Assembly (NCBI GenBank): GCA_021792855.1
Contig: JAJYTW010000007.1
Location: 1 to 45,691 of the forward strand
Origin: Actinomycetes bacterium
GTDB lineage: Bacteria > Actinomycetota > Actinomycetes > Streptosporangiales > Streptosporangiaceae
Reading direction: 5' to 3'
Length of the DNA: 45,691 nucleotides
Within the stretch, counting starts at the first letter, position 1, and each line of letters opens with the position of its first letter. The position numbers were made by a program, and so were the translations under genes. The notes beneath the pieces are model-generated. The model did not search any database and had not been told where the DNA came from. It saw only the letters and a list, made by a program, of their open reading frames with translations. Below are positions 1 to 7,702 of this stretch, one piece after another.

Positions 1-600
1 TTCCGGCGACTGCACACGGCGACCGAGCAGGCACTGGGCCGCACGCATCCCGACACGCTCACCGCGACCGCGCGACTGGCCTACGCCTACCGGCAGGCCG
101 GACGGCTGAAGGACGCGATTCCGCTGTACCGGCAGACCCTGGCCGGCCGGGAAGCCGTCCTCGGCGCCGACCACCCGGACACGCTCACCGCGCTTGCGAA
201 CCTGGCTAGCTGCTGTCACGCCGCGCACCGGATGAAGGACGCCATCGGACTGTACGAGCGGCTTGTGGCGGCTCGGGAGCGGATTCAGGGTGCCGATCAC
301 CCGGACACCCTGATCGCCAGGGGCAACCTGGCCAGCGGCTATCACTCGGCCGGCCGCCTGGCCGACGCGCTGCCGCTCTATGAGCGCACCGTCCGGGACT
401 TCGAGCGGGTTCGCGGGCCGGATCATCCGGACACGCTGACCTCCCGGGGCAATCTCGCTAACGCCTACTACCTGGCCAGGCGGCAGAGCGCGGCTATCGC
501 GGAATTCGAGCGGACGCTGGCGGATTGCGAGCGCGTTCTCGGCCCAGGGCACCCGCTGACCGAGGCGATCAGGGGCAACCTGGTCGTTATCGCGAAATAA
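1..600 (+). CDS. TPR-repeat protein (5' end outside window)
   Basis: The reading frame is open from the first base of the window and ends at a TAA, so only the C-terminal 199 residues are present. They form at least four tetratricopeptide units of about 42 residues, each carrying a recurring HPDTL motif followed by an R/A-x-N-L-A helix. This is the kinesin-light-chain-like TPR_10/TPR_12 pattern. In actinobacteria such arrays are usually the C-terminal part of large proteins, often behind an NB-ARC-type ATPase, and mediate protein contacts. The N-terminal domain cannot be seen, so the overall role is unknown. The last repeat is degenerate (GHPLTEAIRGNL) and probably caps the solenoid. No neighbour in the window is obviously co-transcribed. 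Confidence 0.85.
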   Translation, partial: FRRLHTATEQALGRTHPDTLTATARLAYAYRQAGRLKDAIPLYRQTLAGREAVLGADHPDTLTALANLASCCHAAHRMKDAIGLYERLVAARERIQGADHPDTLIARGNLASGYHSAGRLADALPLYERTVRDFERVRGPDHPDTLTSRGNLANAYYLARRQSAAIAEFERTLADCERVLGPGHPLTEAIRGNLVVIAK

Positions 601-874
601 CGTGTATGAGGGTGCGGGATCTTTGTTATTCCTGTTTCATATTTCAGCCGGTATGCACCGCATTAAATTCGCATTAAGATTAGCGGCTCATGCAATCTTC
701 TGCGCTCTCGCAATCAAGCAACGGTAAAGTCTTTACCGGCCCGTTGAGATCTTCTTAATTTACTTACAGCGTTGGCATCCCGGTGTCCGGGCATGGTCAT
801 TTCCGGCCGGACCGGGTGCCAGAACGGCGCTCCGAGCCGCGCCGGCGAACCATGAGGCAAGGAGGCGTTTCGCT
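601..874. promoter_or_regulatory. Intergenic region with palindrome and direct repeat upstream of the glycosyltransferase
   Basis: This 274-bp gap is more AT-rich than its surroundings. It holds a direct repeat CGCATTAA at 659-666 and 670-677 (11-bp period) and a near-perfect dyad CGGTAAAGtCTTTACCG at 722-738 (8-bp arms, 1-nt centre). Neither has a T-run, so they look like protein-binding sites rather than a terminator. The strong Shine-Dalgarno AAGGAGG at 859-865 serves the GTG start at 875. The promoter of the glycosyltransferase is presumably here. Confidence 0.5.
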
Positions 875-2008
875 GTGAGCACCATTGGCTCGACCCTCAC
901 CAGAACGCAGCAGGTCCCGGCCGGGGCCCAGCAGATGCATATCGCCATGGTGGCGCCGCCGTACTTCGACGTGCCGCCAACGGCGTATGGGGGCATCGAG
1001 GCCGTCGTCGCCGATCTGGTCGACTCGCTGGTGGCTCGCGGGCACAAGGTCTCTCTCATCGGCGCTGGCCGGCACGCGACCAGGGCACAGCGGTTCATCA
1101 GGACCTACGACGTCGGACCGGCCGCCCAGCTAGGCGAGCCGATGCCGGAGATGGTGCACGCCGCCAAGGTCGCCAGGATCCTGGAGACCCTCGACGCGGA
1201 CGTCATCCACGACCACACGATGGTCGGCCCGCTGATGGCCCGCGGACGGCTGACGCCGACCGTGGTCACGGCGCACGGCCCGGTCCAGGGTGACCCAGGC
1301 GAGTTCTTCCGTGCGCTCGGCGAGACGGTGCACATTGTCGCCATCTCCGACGCGCAGCGCGCGCTGGCGCCCGACCTGGCCTGGTCGGCGACCGTGCACA
1401 ACGCGATCAAGGCCGACACGTTCCCGTTCCGGGCGCAGAAGGAGGACTACGCGCTCTTCCTCGGCCGGTTCCACCCGGAGAAGGCGCCGCACCTCGCGAT
1501 CGACGCCGCCCGGGCGGCGGGAATGCCGATCACCCTGGCCGGCAAGTGCGCTGAGCCGATCGAGCGGGCCTACTTCGAGCGCGAGATCGCGCCCCGGCTT
1601 GGCGACGACGTGACGATCTTCGGGGTCGCGGATGCGGCCGCGAAGCGGCAGTTGCTGTCCCGCGCCGCCTGCATGCTGTTCCCGATTCAGTGGGAGGAGC
1701 CGTTCGGCCTGGTCGTGATCGAGGCCATGGCATGCGGCACGCCGGTCGTGGCGCTCGGCCGCGGCGCGGTACCGGAACTGATGGAGCACGGCGAGACCGG
1801 CGTCATCGTGGACCACGTCGACCAGATGCCGGACGGCATCGCGCTGGCCCGCACGCTGGACCCGATGGCGATCCGCAAGCACGTCGAGGCCAACTTCACC
1901 ATCGAGGTCATGGCCGAGGGGTACGAGGCGGTCTACCGGCAGGCGCTCGCCATGGTTCCCGAGCCCTGGTTGTCGTCCGCGCAGCCGCAGGCGCCGATCA
2001 TCGGCTGA
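875..2008 (+). CDS. Glycosyltransferase family 4 protein
   Basis: A 377-residue GT-B fold retaining glycosyltransferase that transfers a sugar from a nucleotide donor; the acceptor is unknown. The N-terminal Rossmann half (about residues 24-180) has the acceptor-side loop TAYGGIEAVVADL typical of GT4. The C-terminal half carries the donor-binding E-x7-E signature in EPFGLVVIEAMACGTPVVA near residue 275. No signal peptide or membrane helix is visible, so it should be cytoplasmic. The GTG start at 875 is chosen because AAGGAGG lies 9 nt upstream; the internal ATG in QQMHIAMVAPP is an alternative that gives a family-typical N terminus. The next gene (YbaK-like) follows after 23 bp and may be co-transcribed, without a clear functional link. 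Confidence 0.9.
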   Translation: MSTIGSTLTRTQQVPAGAQQMHIAMVAPPYFDVPPTAYGGIEAVVADLVDSLVARGHKVSLIGAGRHATRAQRFIRTYDVGPAAQLGEPMPEMVHAAKVARILETLDADVIHDHTMVGPLMARGRLTPTVVTAHGPVQGDPGEFFRALGETVHIVAISDAQRALAPDLAWSATVHNAIKADTFPFRAQKEDYALFLGRFHPEKAPHLAIDAARAAGMPITLAGKCAEPIERAYFEREIAPRLGDDVTIFGVADAAAKRQLLSRAACMLFPIQWEEPFGLVVIEAMACGTPVVALGRGAVPELMEHGETGVIVDHVDQMPDGIALARTLDPMAIRKHVEANFTIEVMAEGYEAVYRQALAMVPEPWLSSAQPQAPIIG

Positions 2009-2031
2009 CCAGGCGGTCCGGCGCCGCGGCT

Positions 2032-2538
2032 ATGATTCCCGCTGTGGCTTCCCGGGGAACGCGCGCGACGCGGCAGCTCGAGGCGCTGAAGATCGAGTTC
2101 AGCACGCACCCGTACGAGCACGATCCGAAGGCAGGGTCCTACGGAGACGAGGCGGCGGAGGCGCTCGGAGTGCCGCCGGGCCGGCTGTTCAAGACCCTGA
2201 TCGCCGCCGTGGACGGGGCACTGACCGTGGCGGTGGTGCCGGTCGCCGGGCAGCTTGACCTGAAGGCCCTGGCTGGGGCCGTCAGCGGCAAGCGCGCCGA
2301 GATGGCCAGGCCGGCCGACGCGGAGCGGGCGACCGGATATGTCACCGGCGGAATCTCGCCGATCGCCCAGCGCCGCCCGCTGCCCGTCGTGATCGACGCC
2401 ACGGCGCTGGACTGGCCGACCGTGTACTGCAGCGCCGGCCAGCGCGGACTGCAGGTCGAGTTGCGGCCGGAGGACCTGGTGCGCGCCACCCGCGCGCGGG
2501 TGGCGGCGATCGCCCGCAGGGCGGCTAGCGAGCCGTAG
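2032..2538 (+). CDS. ybaK: YbaK/EbsC-type Cys-tRNA(Pro) deacylase
   Basis: A 168-residue single-domain editing protein of the YbaK/ProX superfamily, which hydrolyses Cys-tRNA(Pro) formed by mis-charging. Family hallmarks are visible: YEHDPKAGSYGDEAAEALG near the N terminus, the Lys in RLFKTLIA that is essential in YbaK, VPVAGQLDLKALA, and TGYVTGGISPIAQRR. The length equals the family norm. The ATG at 2032 is taken as the start; the GTG at 2044 is equally plausible because neither has a convincing Shine-Dalgarno. The frame is open further upstream but those codons overlap the glycosyltransferase out of frame and are not coding. It is probably read through from the glycosyltransferase and ends in a strong hairpin. 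Confidence 0.9.
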   Translation: MIPAVASRGTRATRQLEALKIEFSTHPYEHDPKAGSYGDEAAEALGVPPGRLFKTLIAAVDGALTVAVVPVAGQLDLKALAGAVSGKRAEMARPADAERATGYVTGGISPIAQRRPLPVVIDATALDWPTVYCSAGQRGLQVELRPEDLVRATRARVAAIARRAASEP

Positions 2539-2546
2539 CCGGGCGC

Positions 2547-2586
2547 CGGGCCGCCGCGACGGGCCGTGGGGTGGTGCGGCGGCCCG
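2547..2586. terminator. Hairpin between convergent genes
   Basis: A perfect 11-bp stem (2547-2557 with 2576-2586; CGGGCCGCCGC arm) lies between the converging ends of the YbaK gene (stop at 2538) and the MFS gene (stop at 2620). There is no T-run, as is common for actinobacterial terminators. It can serve both strands. Confidence 0.6.
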
Positions 2587-2619
2587 TGCGGGGGTGCGGC
2601 CAGGTTCGCCGGGCGGCGC

Positions 2620-4101
2620 TCAGGCCGCGGTTAGCTCGCTGACATCTGGCTGCGCCGCCGGACCGCCGTCGGTCACGGGCAGGCGCCGGCTGACGGCGAG
2701 GGCCAGGCCGGATGCGGCTGCGGCGCACCCGAACGCGATCGCCAGGCCGGCCGCGAGCGAGCCGCCGAAGCTGACCGCCGCGCTGATCATCGCGCCGCCG
2801 ACGCCGATTCCCATGGCGCTGCCGAGCACGTCGGCGACGTTCAGCGAGGCCGAGGCCCAGCCCTCGCGGCCGGCCGGCGCGCGCTTCAGCATCAGCAGCG
2901 TGATCGGCCCGTAGCACATCCCCATGCCAAGGCCGGCCACTGTCCAGGCCGCGATGCCCTCGGCGACCGGCACCCGGTCGCTGAGCATGACGGCCAGGCC
3001 GGCGGTCCCGGCCAGCAGGATGATCACGCCGACCCTGATCAGCCGCCGCTCGGTCCAGCGCGCGTGCAGGCGGGCCTGGATCCAGGACCCGGCGGCCCAG
3101 GCGACGGTGTTGCAGGTGACCGCGACACCGGCGACAAGGGCGCTGTGCTGGCGCAGGATCGTGACCGTCAGCGTGACGAACGCGTCGGCGCCGTAGAAGC
3201 CGAACGTCACCAGGCCGCGGACCAGCACGGTGGCCGGCAGTCCGGAGCGCGCGGTCAAGGTTCCGTCGGGCAGCAGTCGCCGCAAGACGAGCACGACTCC
3301 GACACCGCCGACCACGATCATGACGGTACCGCTGATCACCGCGGCCGGGCCGGTGAGGAGCGTGGCGGTGAGCCCGCCGGTGGCGGCCGCGCTCTGCGCG
3401 CCGGATCCGCCCGAGGCCCCGGATCCGGCGAGCAGCGTCAGGCCGGTCAGCACGAGGCCGGCGGTGATCGCGAGGCCGACGCCGTCAGCCAGGCGATGGC
3501 CGTCCCTGGCCCGGGTCTCCGGGCGGCCGAGACGGACCAGCGCCGGGATGGCGAACGGGCCGGTGACGGCGATGAAGGGGATCAGCCCGAGGAAGACCCA
3601 GCGCCAGCCGAACAGGTGCGCCACCTCGGCGCTGATCGCCGGGCCGATCAGTCCGGGCGCCACCCAGGCGGTGGACATCATGGCCATCATGGACGCGCGG
3701 AGATGCTCGGGCAGGCTGCGGCCGATGGCGGTGTACGCCACCGCGGGCACGGCGCCCGCGCCGATGCCCTGCAGCGCGCGGCCGCCGACCAGCATCGGCA
3801 TCGATGTCGCCAGGCCGGACACCAGCAGGCCGGCGGCGAAGATCACCAGGCCGGCGATGTAGGGGAGGGCGGGCCCGTTCCGGTCCGCTGCCCGGCCGGC
3901 TGCGACAATGCCGACCAGGGTGCCGAGCATGAACGCGCTGAAGACGAACCCGTACAGGTTCAGGCCGCGCAGATCGCGGGCGACCAGGGGCATCACCGTG
4001 GCGACGGCGAGTGCCTCGGCGGCCACGAACGTGATCGTCAGGATCAGGCCGATGGTGAGGGCGCGCCGCTCCGCGGTCCACAGCCCCTCACGCCCTGCCA
4101 A
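2620..4101 (-). CDS. MFS transporter, drug-efflux type
   Basis: A 493-residue integral membrane protein with about 14 hydrophobic helices, matching the DHA2/EmrB-like branch of the major facilitator superfamily. The first helix has AEALAVATVMPLVARDL, close to the family's motif at the end of TM1, and LVGGRALQGIGAGAVPAVAY contains the motif-B Arg and glycine pattern of proton-coupled antiporters. Substrate cannot be read from sequence. The longest frame begins with TTG at 4101 next to GGCAGGGCAGGG; no ATG or GTG lies upstream of TM1, so the start is uncertain. It lies 145 bp downstream of an arylsulfotransferase-like gene but a strong hairpin separates the two, so it is likely a separate unit. 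Confidence 0.85.
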   Translation of the reverse strand: MAGREGLWTAERRALTIGLILTITFVAAEALAVATVMPLVARDLRGLNLYGFVFSAFMLGTLVGIVAAGRAADRNGPALPYIAGLVIFAAGLLVSGLATSMPMLVGGRALQGIGAGAVPAVAYTAIGRSLPEHLRASMMAMMSTAWVAPGLIGPAISAEVAHLFGWRWVFLGLIPFIAVTGPFAIPALVRLGRPETRARDGHRLADGVGLAITAGLVLTGLTLLAGSGASGGSGAQSAAATGGLTATLLTGPAAVISGTVMIVVGGVGVVLVLRRLLPDGTLTARSGLPATVLVRGLVTFGFYGADAFVTLTVTILRQHSALVAGVAVTCNTVAWAAGSWIQARLHARWTERRLIRVGVIILLAGTAGLAVMLSDRVPVAEGIAAWTVAGLGMGMCYGPITLLMLKRAPAGREGWASASLNVADVLGSAMGIGVGGAMISAAVSFGGSLAAGLAIAFGCAAAASGLALAVSRRLPVTDGGPAAQPDVSELTAA

Positions 4102-4191
4102 CCCTGCCCTGCCTGCCGCATCGCCGTCGGTATTGCTGGCTCAACGCGGGTGCCGGTATGGGCCAGTGCCGGGATTGAGCATACGGCCTCC

Positions 4192-4228
4192 GGCACGGCG
4201 CCCGATCATCCGGGGCGGGCGCCGTGCC
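4192..4228 (-). terminator. Hairpin terminator after the first arylsulfotransferase-like gene
   Basis: A perfect 13-bp stem (4192-4204 with 4216-4228; arm GGCACGGCGCCCG) with an 11-nt loop starts 18 bp past the stop at 4247 on the minus strand. No T-run follows. It probably insulates the MFS gene from upstream transcription. Confidence 0.65.
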
Positions 4229-4246
4229 CGTGCTCGGCTGGTCCAG

Positions 4247-5791
4247 TCAGAGCACCCGGACGGTCGCCGACTTCGCCAGCACGTGACCGGAGCCGTCCAG
4301 GGCCTGGACGGAGAAGTACGGCCCGGCGTTGCTGACCGGGATCGCGGTCTCGAACCCCGACCATGCCGCCGCGCCGACCTTGGCCAGCGAATACCTGCTG
4401 GAGCCGGCGAGGACGTTCCAGGATCTGATCGCCGTGGCGCCGTTCCAGCTTGCGTAGACGGTCGCCTCGGCGCCGCGGCTACGGGCGGCGATCGCCGGAG
4501 GCTCGGTCGGATGGCCAGTCCAGGTGTTCTTGAACGCCCGGTATGACGGGTCCTTGGTGGTCATCTGCCCGTCCAGCAGCAGCGTCCCGTCCGGTGCGAA
4601 CTCACTGAAGTAGGTTTCGGTACCCCAGCCGATGAAGACGTTGCCGCTCGGCATGATCTCCACGCTGCCCATCGCGCCGGCCAGCAGTGTCTTGCCAGGG
4701 TGGGTATAGGCGTGATCGAGCGTGACCTTCATGGCCGTCGCGTCTACCTTGAGGATCAGGCCCCGGGATTGCTTCTCCTCCGCCGGGTCGCCGCCGTCGT
4801 CGAACACCGTGATCTTGTCCGGCCCGTGCGCCCGGGAGTGGTGCTGCCAGTAGTAGTGCGTCCCCGGCCCCATGGCGAAGTCGGATTTCTTGCCGTTCAT
4901 CCGCCAGATGACCTTGCCGGTCTTGCGCGACACCTTGTACAGCGCCCAGGTATTCCTGGCCGAGATCAGCAGGTCGCCGTCGGGCATCGGTGAGATCGAG
5001 TTGATGTGGAAGTAGTCGAAGGGATTGGCCAGCGTGCCGCCCTGGCCCATGCCTGGTTTTTTGGCGAGGTACGTCAGGTAGGTCTCCGTCAGGGCGACGT
5101 GGTCCATGCTGTCCCACTCGAACAGCACCTTGCCGGTCGCGACGTCGATCTCCTGCGCGACCCCGGATACCAGCACGCCGTTCTTCGGCCCGCCGACCGG
5201 GGTCAGGTCGACGTTGTACTGCCGGTACGCGCTGATCAGCGCGGTGTTCTGCGGGGTGAGGTAGAACTCGTGCAGGTCCGCCCGCAGGCCGTTGCCCGCC
5301 CTGATGATGTGCGTGGTCCGGTAGGAGGAATCCGCGATCACCGCCACGCCCTTGCCGCGGCCCTGCACCACGGCTCCCTGCCACCAGGTGAGTACCTGCT
5401 TGCCACCGAACATCTGCGGGCGGAAGTTCATCTTCGTGACCTTGCCCGCGTCCTGGTCGAACCAGACCAGCCGGCCACTGGTGTCGACGATCATCGCGCC
5501 GCCGTGGCCGGGGCCGGATTGCACCGTGCCGAGGAAGATGTAGTCCGAGCCGACACCGCGGTCCCGGCCGGTGATAGACACCATCGGCGGTTCGAGATCG
5601 GGCCGGGTCGCGAAGTGATAGACGCCCGGCGAGGCACTGGTGGCGGGACGGCCATTAGACCTGGCCGATGAAGATGACCGTGACGTGGCCTTCGCGCTGC
5701 CGCATCCGGCGACGAGTCCGAGGCCCGCCAGGCCGACCGCTGCCGTGCCACCGTGCTGAAGTAGTTGCCTGCGAGATATTCCGCTGGTCAC
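4247..5791 (-). CDS. Tat-exported lipoprotein, arylsulfotransferase family (copy 1)
   Basis: A 514-residue protein of the arylsulfotransferase (ASST, Arylsulfotran_2-like) family; characterised members move sulfate between phenolic donors and acceptors on a six-bladed propeller. The N terminus has a twin-arginine motif SRRQLLQHGG, a hydrophobic stretch and a lipobox LVAGC, so it should be folded, exported by Tat and lipid-anchored outside the cell. Conserved family features include VWFDQDAG, ADLHEF, YFHINSI, NTWALYKV, the YWQHHSRAHG segment and VFDDGG. Histidines in FHINSI and QHHSR are candidates for the catalytic positions. The GTG at 5791 is chosen because GGAGG lies 6 nt upstream, which the longer frame starting at 5812 would bury. 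A paralogue lies directly upstream on the same strand. Confidence 0.88.
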   Translation of the reverse strand: MTSGISRRQLLQHGGTAAVGLAGLGLVAGCGSAKATSRSSSSARSNGRPATSASPGVYHFATRPDLEPPMVSITGRDRGVGSDYIFLGTVQSGPGHGGAMIVDTSGRLVWFDQDAGKVTKMNFRPQMFGGKQVLTWWQGAVVQGRGKGVAVIADSSYRTTHIIRAGNGLRADLHEFYLTPQNTALISAYRQYNVDLTPVGGPKNGVLVSGVAQEIDVATGKVLFEWDSMDHVALTETYLTYLAKKPGMGQGGTLANPFDYFHINSISPMPDGDLLISARNTWALYKVSRKTGKVIWRMNGKKSDFAMGPGTHYYWQHHSRAHGPDKITVFDDGGDPAEEKQSRGLILKVDATAMKVTLDHAYTHPGKTLLAGAMGSVEIMPSGNVFIGWGTETYFSEFAPDGTLLLDGQMTTKDPSYRAFKNTWTGHPTEPPAIAARSRGAEATVYASWNGATAIRSWNVLAGSSRYSLAKVGAAAWSGFETAIPVSNAGPYFSVQALDGSGHVLAKSATVRVL

Positions 5792-5813
5792 GTGTGACCT
5801 CCGGGTACACATT

Positions 5814-5839
5814 GGGAACCGTACTGCGGTGGGAACCGT
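5814..5839. repeat. Direct repeat GGGAACCGT x2 upstream of copy 1
   Basis: GGGAACCGT occurs at 5814-5822 and 5831-5839, a 17-bp period, just upstream of the Shine-Dalgarno of arylsulfotransferase copy 1. Read on the plus strand it resembles the GGAAC -35 of ECF sigma factors with a CGTT 17 nt further on, but it points away from any gene. On the minus strand it could be a tandem operator for the gene at 5791. Confidence 0.4.
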
Positions 5840-5960
5840 TAGTACTATGGTCGAATTGGCAATGTTTGATTGGCATTGGGTACGCTAACGCCGCCTCCTG
5901 TGAACTTTCTGAAGGCCGACTATGCGATTCCTGGGAGGCGCTGATTACGGCGTGACGCTT

Positions 5961-7466
5961 TCACCTGACTTCCACTATGGGGGACCTCGCCAGTAGTCGC
6001 CCGGAGGAATCTCTGGCCTCGACTGCGAAGAACGGGCCCGCGCCGTGCACCGGCATGACGGTCTCGAATCCGGACTTCCTGGCCCGGCCGATCCGGCTCA
6101 CCGTGGATCTGGTCTTTCCGGCCAGCACGGTCCAGAATGCCACCTGGGTGGCGCCATTCCAGCTTGCGTACACGGTCGCGCCGCCGGACCGATGCCTGGC
6201 GGCCACGGCCGGACGGTCGGTGGGATGCCCGATCCAAGGGTGGGTGAAGGCCCGGTAGGACGGATCGCCCTTGGTCATCTGCCCGTCCAGCAGCAGCGTG
6301 CCATCGTGGGCGAACATCGAGAAGTTCGGGCAGGTGCCCCAGCCAGCGAACATGTTGCCATTCGGCATAAGCTGGGCGCTGCCCATCGCGCCGGCCAGCA
6401 GATCGGCACCAGGGTGAATATAGGCCTTGATCAGCGAGACCCGCCTGGCCTTCTCATCGACCCGCAACATTAGTGCCCGGGAGTGCTTCTCCTCGGCGGG
6501 CGAGGCGCCATTGTCGAACACGGTGAGCACGCCCGGGGTACGCGGCCGGACGTGGTGCTGCCAGTAGTAATGCGTCCGCGGTTCCATGGTGAAGTCGGAC
6601 ATCTTGCCGTTCATCCGCCAGATCACCCGCCCGGATGGCCGGTGCACCTTGTACACCGTCCAGGTGTTCCTGGACGAGATGATCAGGTTGTTATCGGTGG
6701 GATCGATCGCGATCGAGTTGATGTGGAAGTAGTTGAACGGCTTTTCGGCGGTGCCGGTTCCCGATTCGTATTTCTGATAGGTCTCGGTCAGCGCGACGTG
6801 ATCGCGGCTGTCCCATTCGAAAAGCAGCTTGCCGGTCGCGATGTCGATTTCCTGCGCAACCCCGGACAGCAGGTAGCCGCTCTTCGGCCCGCCGATGCTT
6901 GACAGATCCGCCCTCGACCGCTTGTAGGCGGTGATCAGCGCGGTGCCCTGCGGGGTGACCACGAATTCGTGCAGGTCGGCCATCAAGCCGTTGGCGGCGC
7001 TGATCATATGCCTGACCCGGTACGACGAGTCAGCGATCACCAGCCTGCCGAGGCCGTAGCCCTGCACGACTAGACCCTCCCACCAGGTCAGCACCTTCCT
7101 GCCCTGATAGGTCTGGACATCGACGTTCATCCGGTGCTCGGTCCTGGTGTTCGGGCCGAACCAGACCAGGTCGCCGTTGTAGTCGATGATCATCGACCCG
7201 CCATGACCCGGACCCGAATACGGGGCGTTCAGAAACACGTACCCGGACCCCGCGTGCGGATTGCGGTGCGTGATCGTGATGTGCGGCGGGGTTAGATCCG
7301 GGCGGGTCACATAGGGCGGTCCGTTGCCGGTCGAGGGGACCGGCACGGCCAGGGTCGACGCGTGACTGGCGCCGCTACCGGAGGAGCACGCAGCAATCCC
7401 GGCGGCCCCGGCCATCGTGGCGCCGGTCAGCCCGAGAATCTGCCTGCGCGTCAGAGCATCGGTCAT
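5961..7466 (-). CDS. Tat-exported lipoprotein, arylsulfotransferase family (copy 2)
   Basis: A 501-residue paralogue of the neighbouring gene, about 60% identical by eye across the propeller. The N terminus again has a Tat motif (TRRQILGLTG) and a lipobox ending AACS, so it is probably a surface lipoprotein. The segments ADLHEF, VAQEIDIATGK, FEWDSRDHVALTETY, YFHINSI, NTWTVYKV and YYWQHHVR are shared with copy 1; the residue after the second His changes from SRAHG to VRPRT. The frame is open far upstream but only the ATG at 7466 places a signal peptide at the N terminus. AGGAAGG lies 14 nt upstream, rather far; the ATG giving MACLRRLSLAG is an alternative. The 169 bp between the copies contain no gene. 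Confidence 0.86.
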   Translation of the reverse strand: MTDALTRRQILGLTGATMAGAAGIAACSSGSGASHASTLAVPVPSTGNGPPYVTRPDLTPPHITITHRNPHAGSGYVFLNAPYSGPGHGGSMIIDYNGDLVWFGPNTRTEHRMNVDVQTYQGRKVLTWWEGLVVQGYGLGRLVIADSSYRVRHMISAANGLMADLHEFVVTPQGTALITAYKRSRADLSSIGGPKSGYLLSGVAQEIDIATGKLLFEWDSRDHVALTETYQKYESGTGTAEKPFNYFHINSIAIDPTDNNLIISSRNTWTVYKVHRPSGRVIWRMNGKMSDFTMEPRTHYYWQHHVRPRTPGVLTVFDNGASPAEEKHSRALMLRVDEKARRVSLIKAYIHPGADLLAGAMGSAQLMPNGNMFAGWGTCPNFSMFAHDGTLLLDGQMTKGDPSYRAFTHPWIGHPTDRPAVAARHRSGGATVYASWNGATQVAFWTVLAGKTRSTVSRIGRARKSGFETVMPVHGAGPFFAVEARDSSGRLLARSPIVEVR

Positions 7467-7702
7467 CGAGGGGAACCATCGCCTTCCTGCGAGTGAGAGT
7501 CTGCGCAGGCATGCCATTATTGCGCAGAATAAAACGCCGCGGGTACTAATCAGGGTATTCCGGATAAACCCGCGCGCGTGTGCGTCACTCCGCGACACGA
7601 CTACCGATTGGTCTATCATCCGAGATCCGGGTCCGTCCACCGGATCGCCGGCCATGTGCCCGGCGATCCGGTGCCCGAGGACCGGCCTGACCTCGGCGTC
7701 CG
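7467..7702. promoter_or_regulatory. Spacer with promoter region of copy 2 and the cimA terminator
   Basis: The gap holds an inverted repeat TCTGCGCA/TGCGCAGA (7500-7507 with 7521-7528) close to the start of arylsulfotransferase copy 2 and an AT-rich stretch at about 7520-7570 where its promoter may lie. The cimA-proximal part holds a separate hairpin listed on its own. No open frame here looks coding. Confidence 0.4.
7638..7673 (-). terminator. Terminator of the ilvBNC-leuB-cimA unit
   Basis: A perfect 14-bp stem (7638-7651 with 7660-7673; arm CACCGGATCGCCGG) and 8-nt loop sits 30 bp beyond the cimA stop on the minus strand. No T-run is present. Confidence 0.65.

Noticed and set aside
3064-4335. 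Long plus-strand frame opposite the MFS gene
   Set aside because: Low-complexity Gly/Asp/Arg-rich translation typical of a shadow of a hydrophobic membrane gene.
5815-5840. ECF sigma promoter GGAAC-N17-CGTT on the plus strand
   Set aside because: There is no gene downstream on that strand, and the match arises from a direct repeat; kept only as a weak note.
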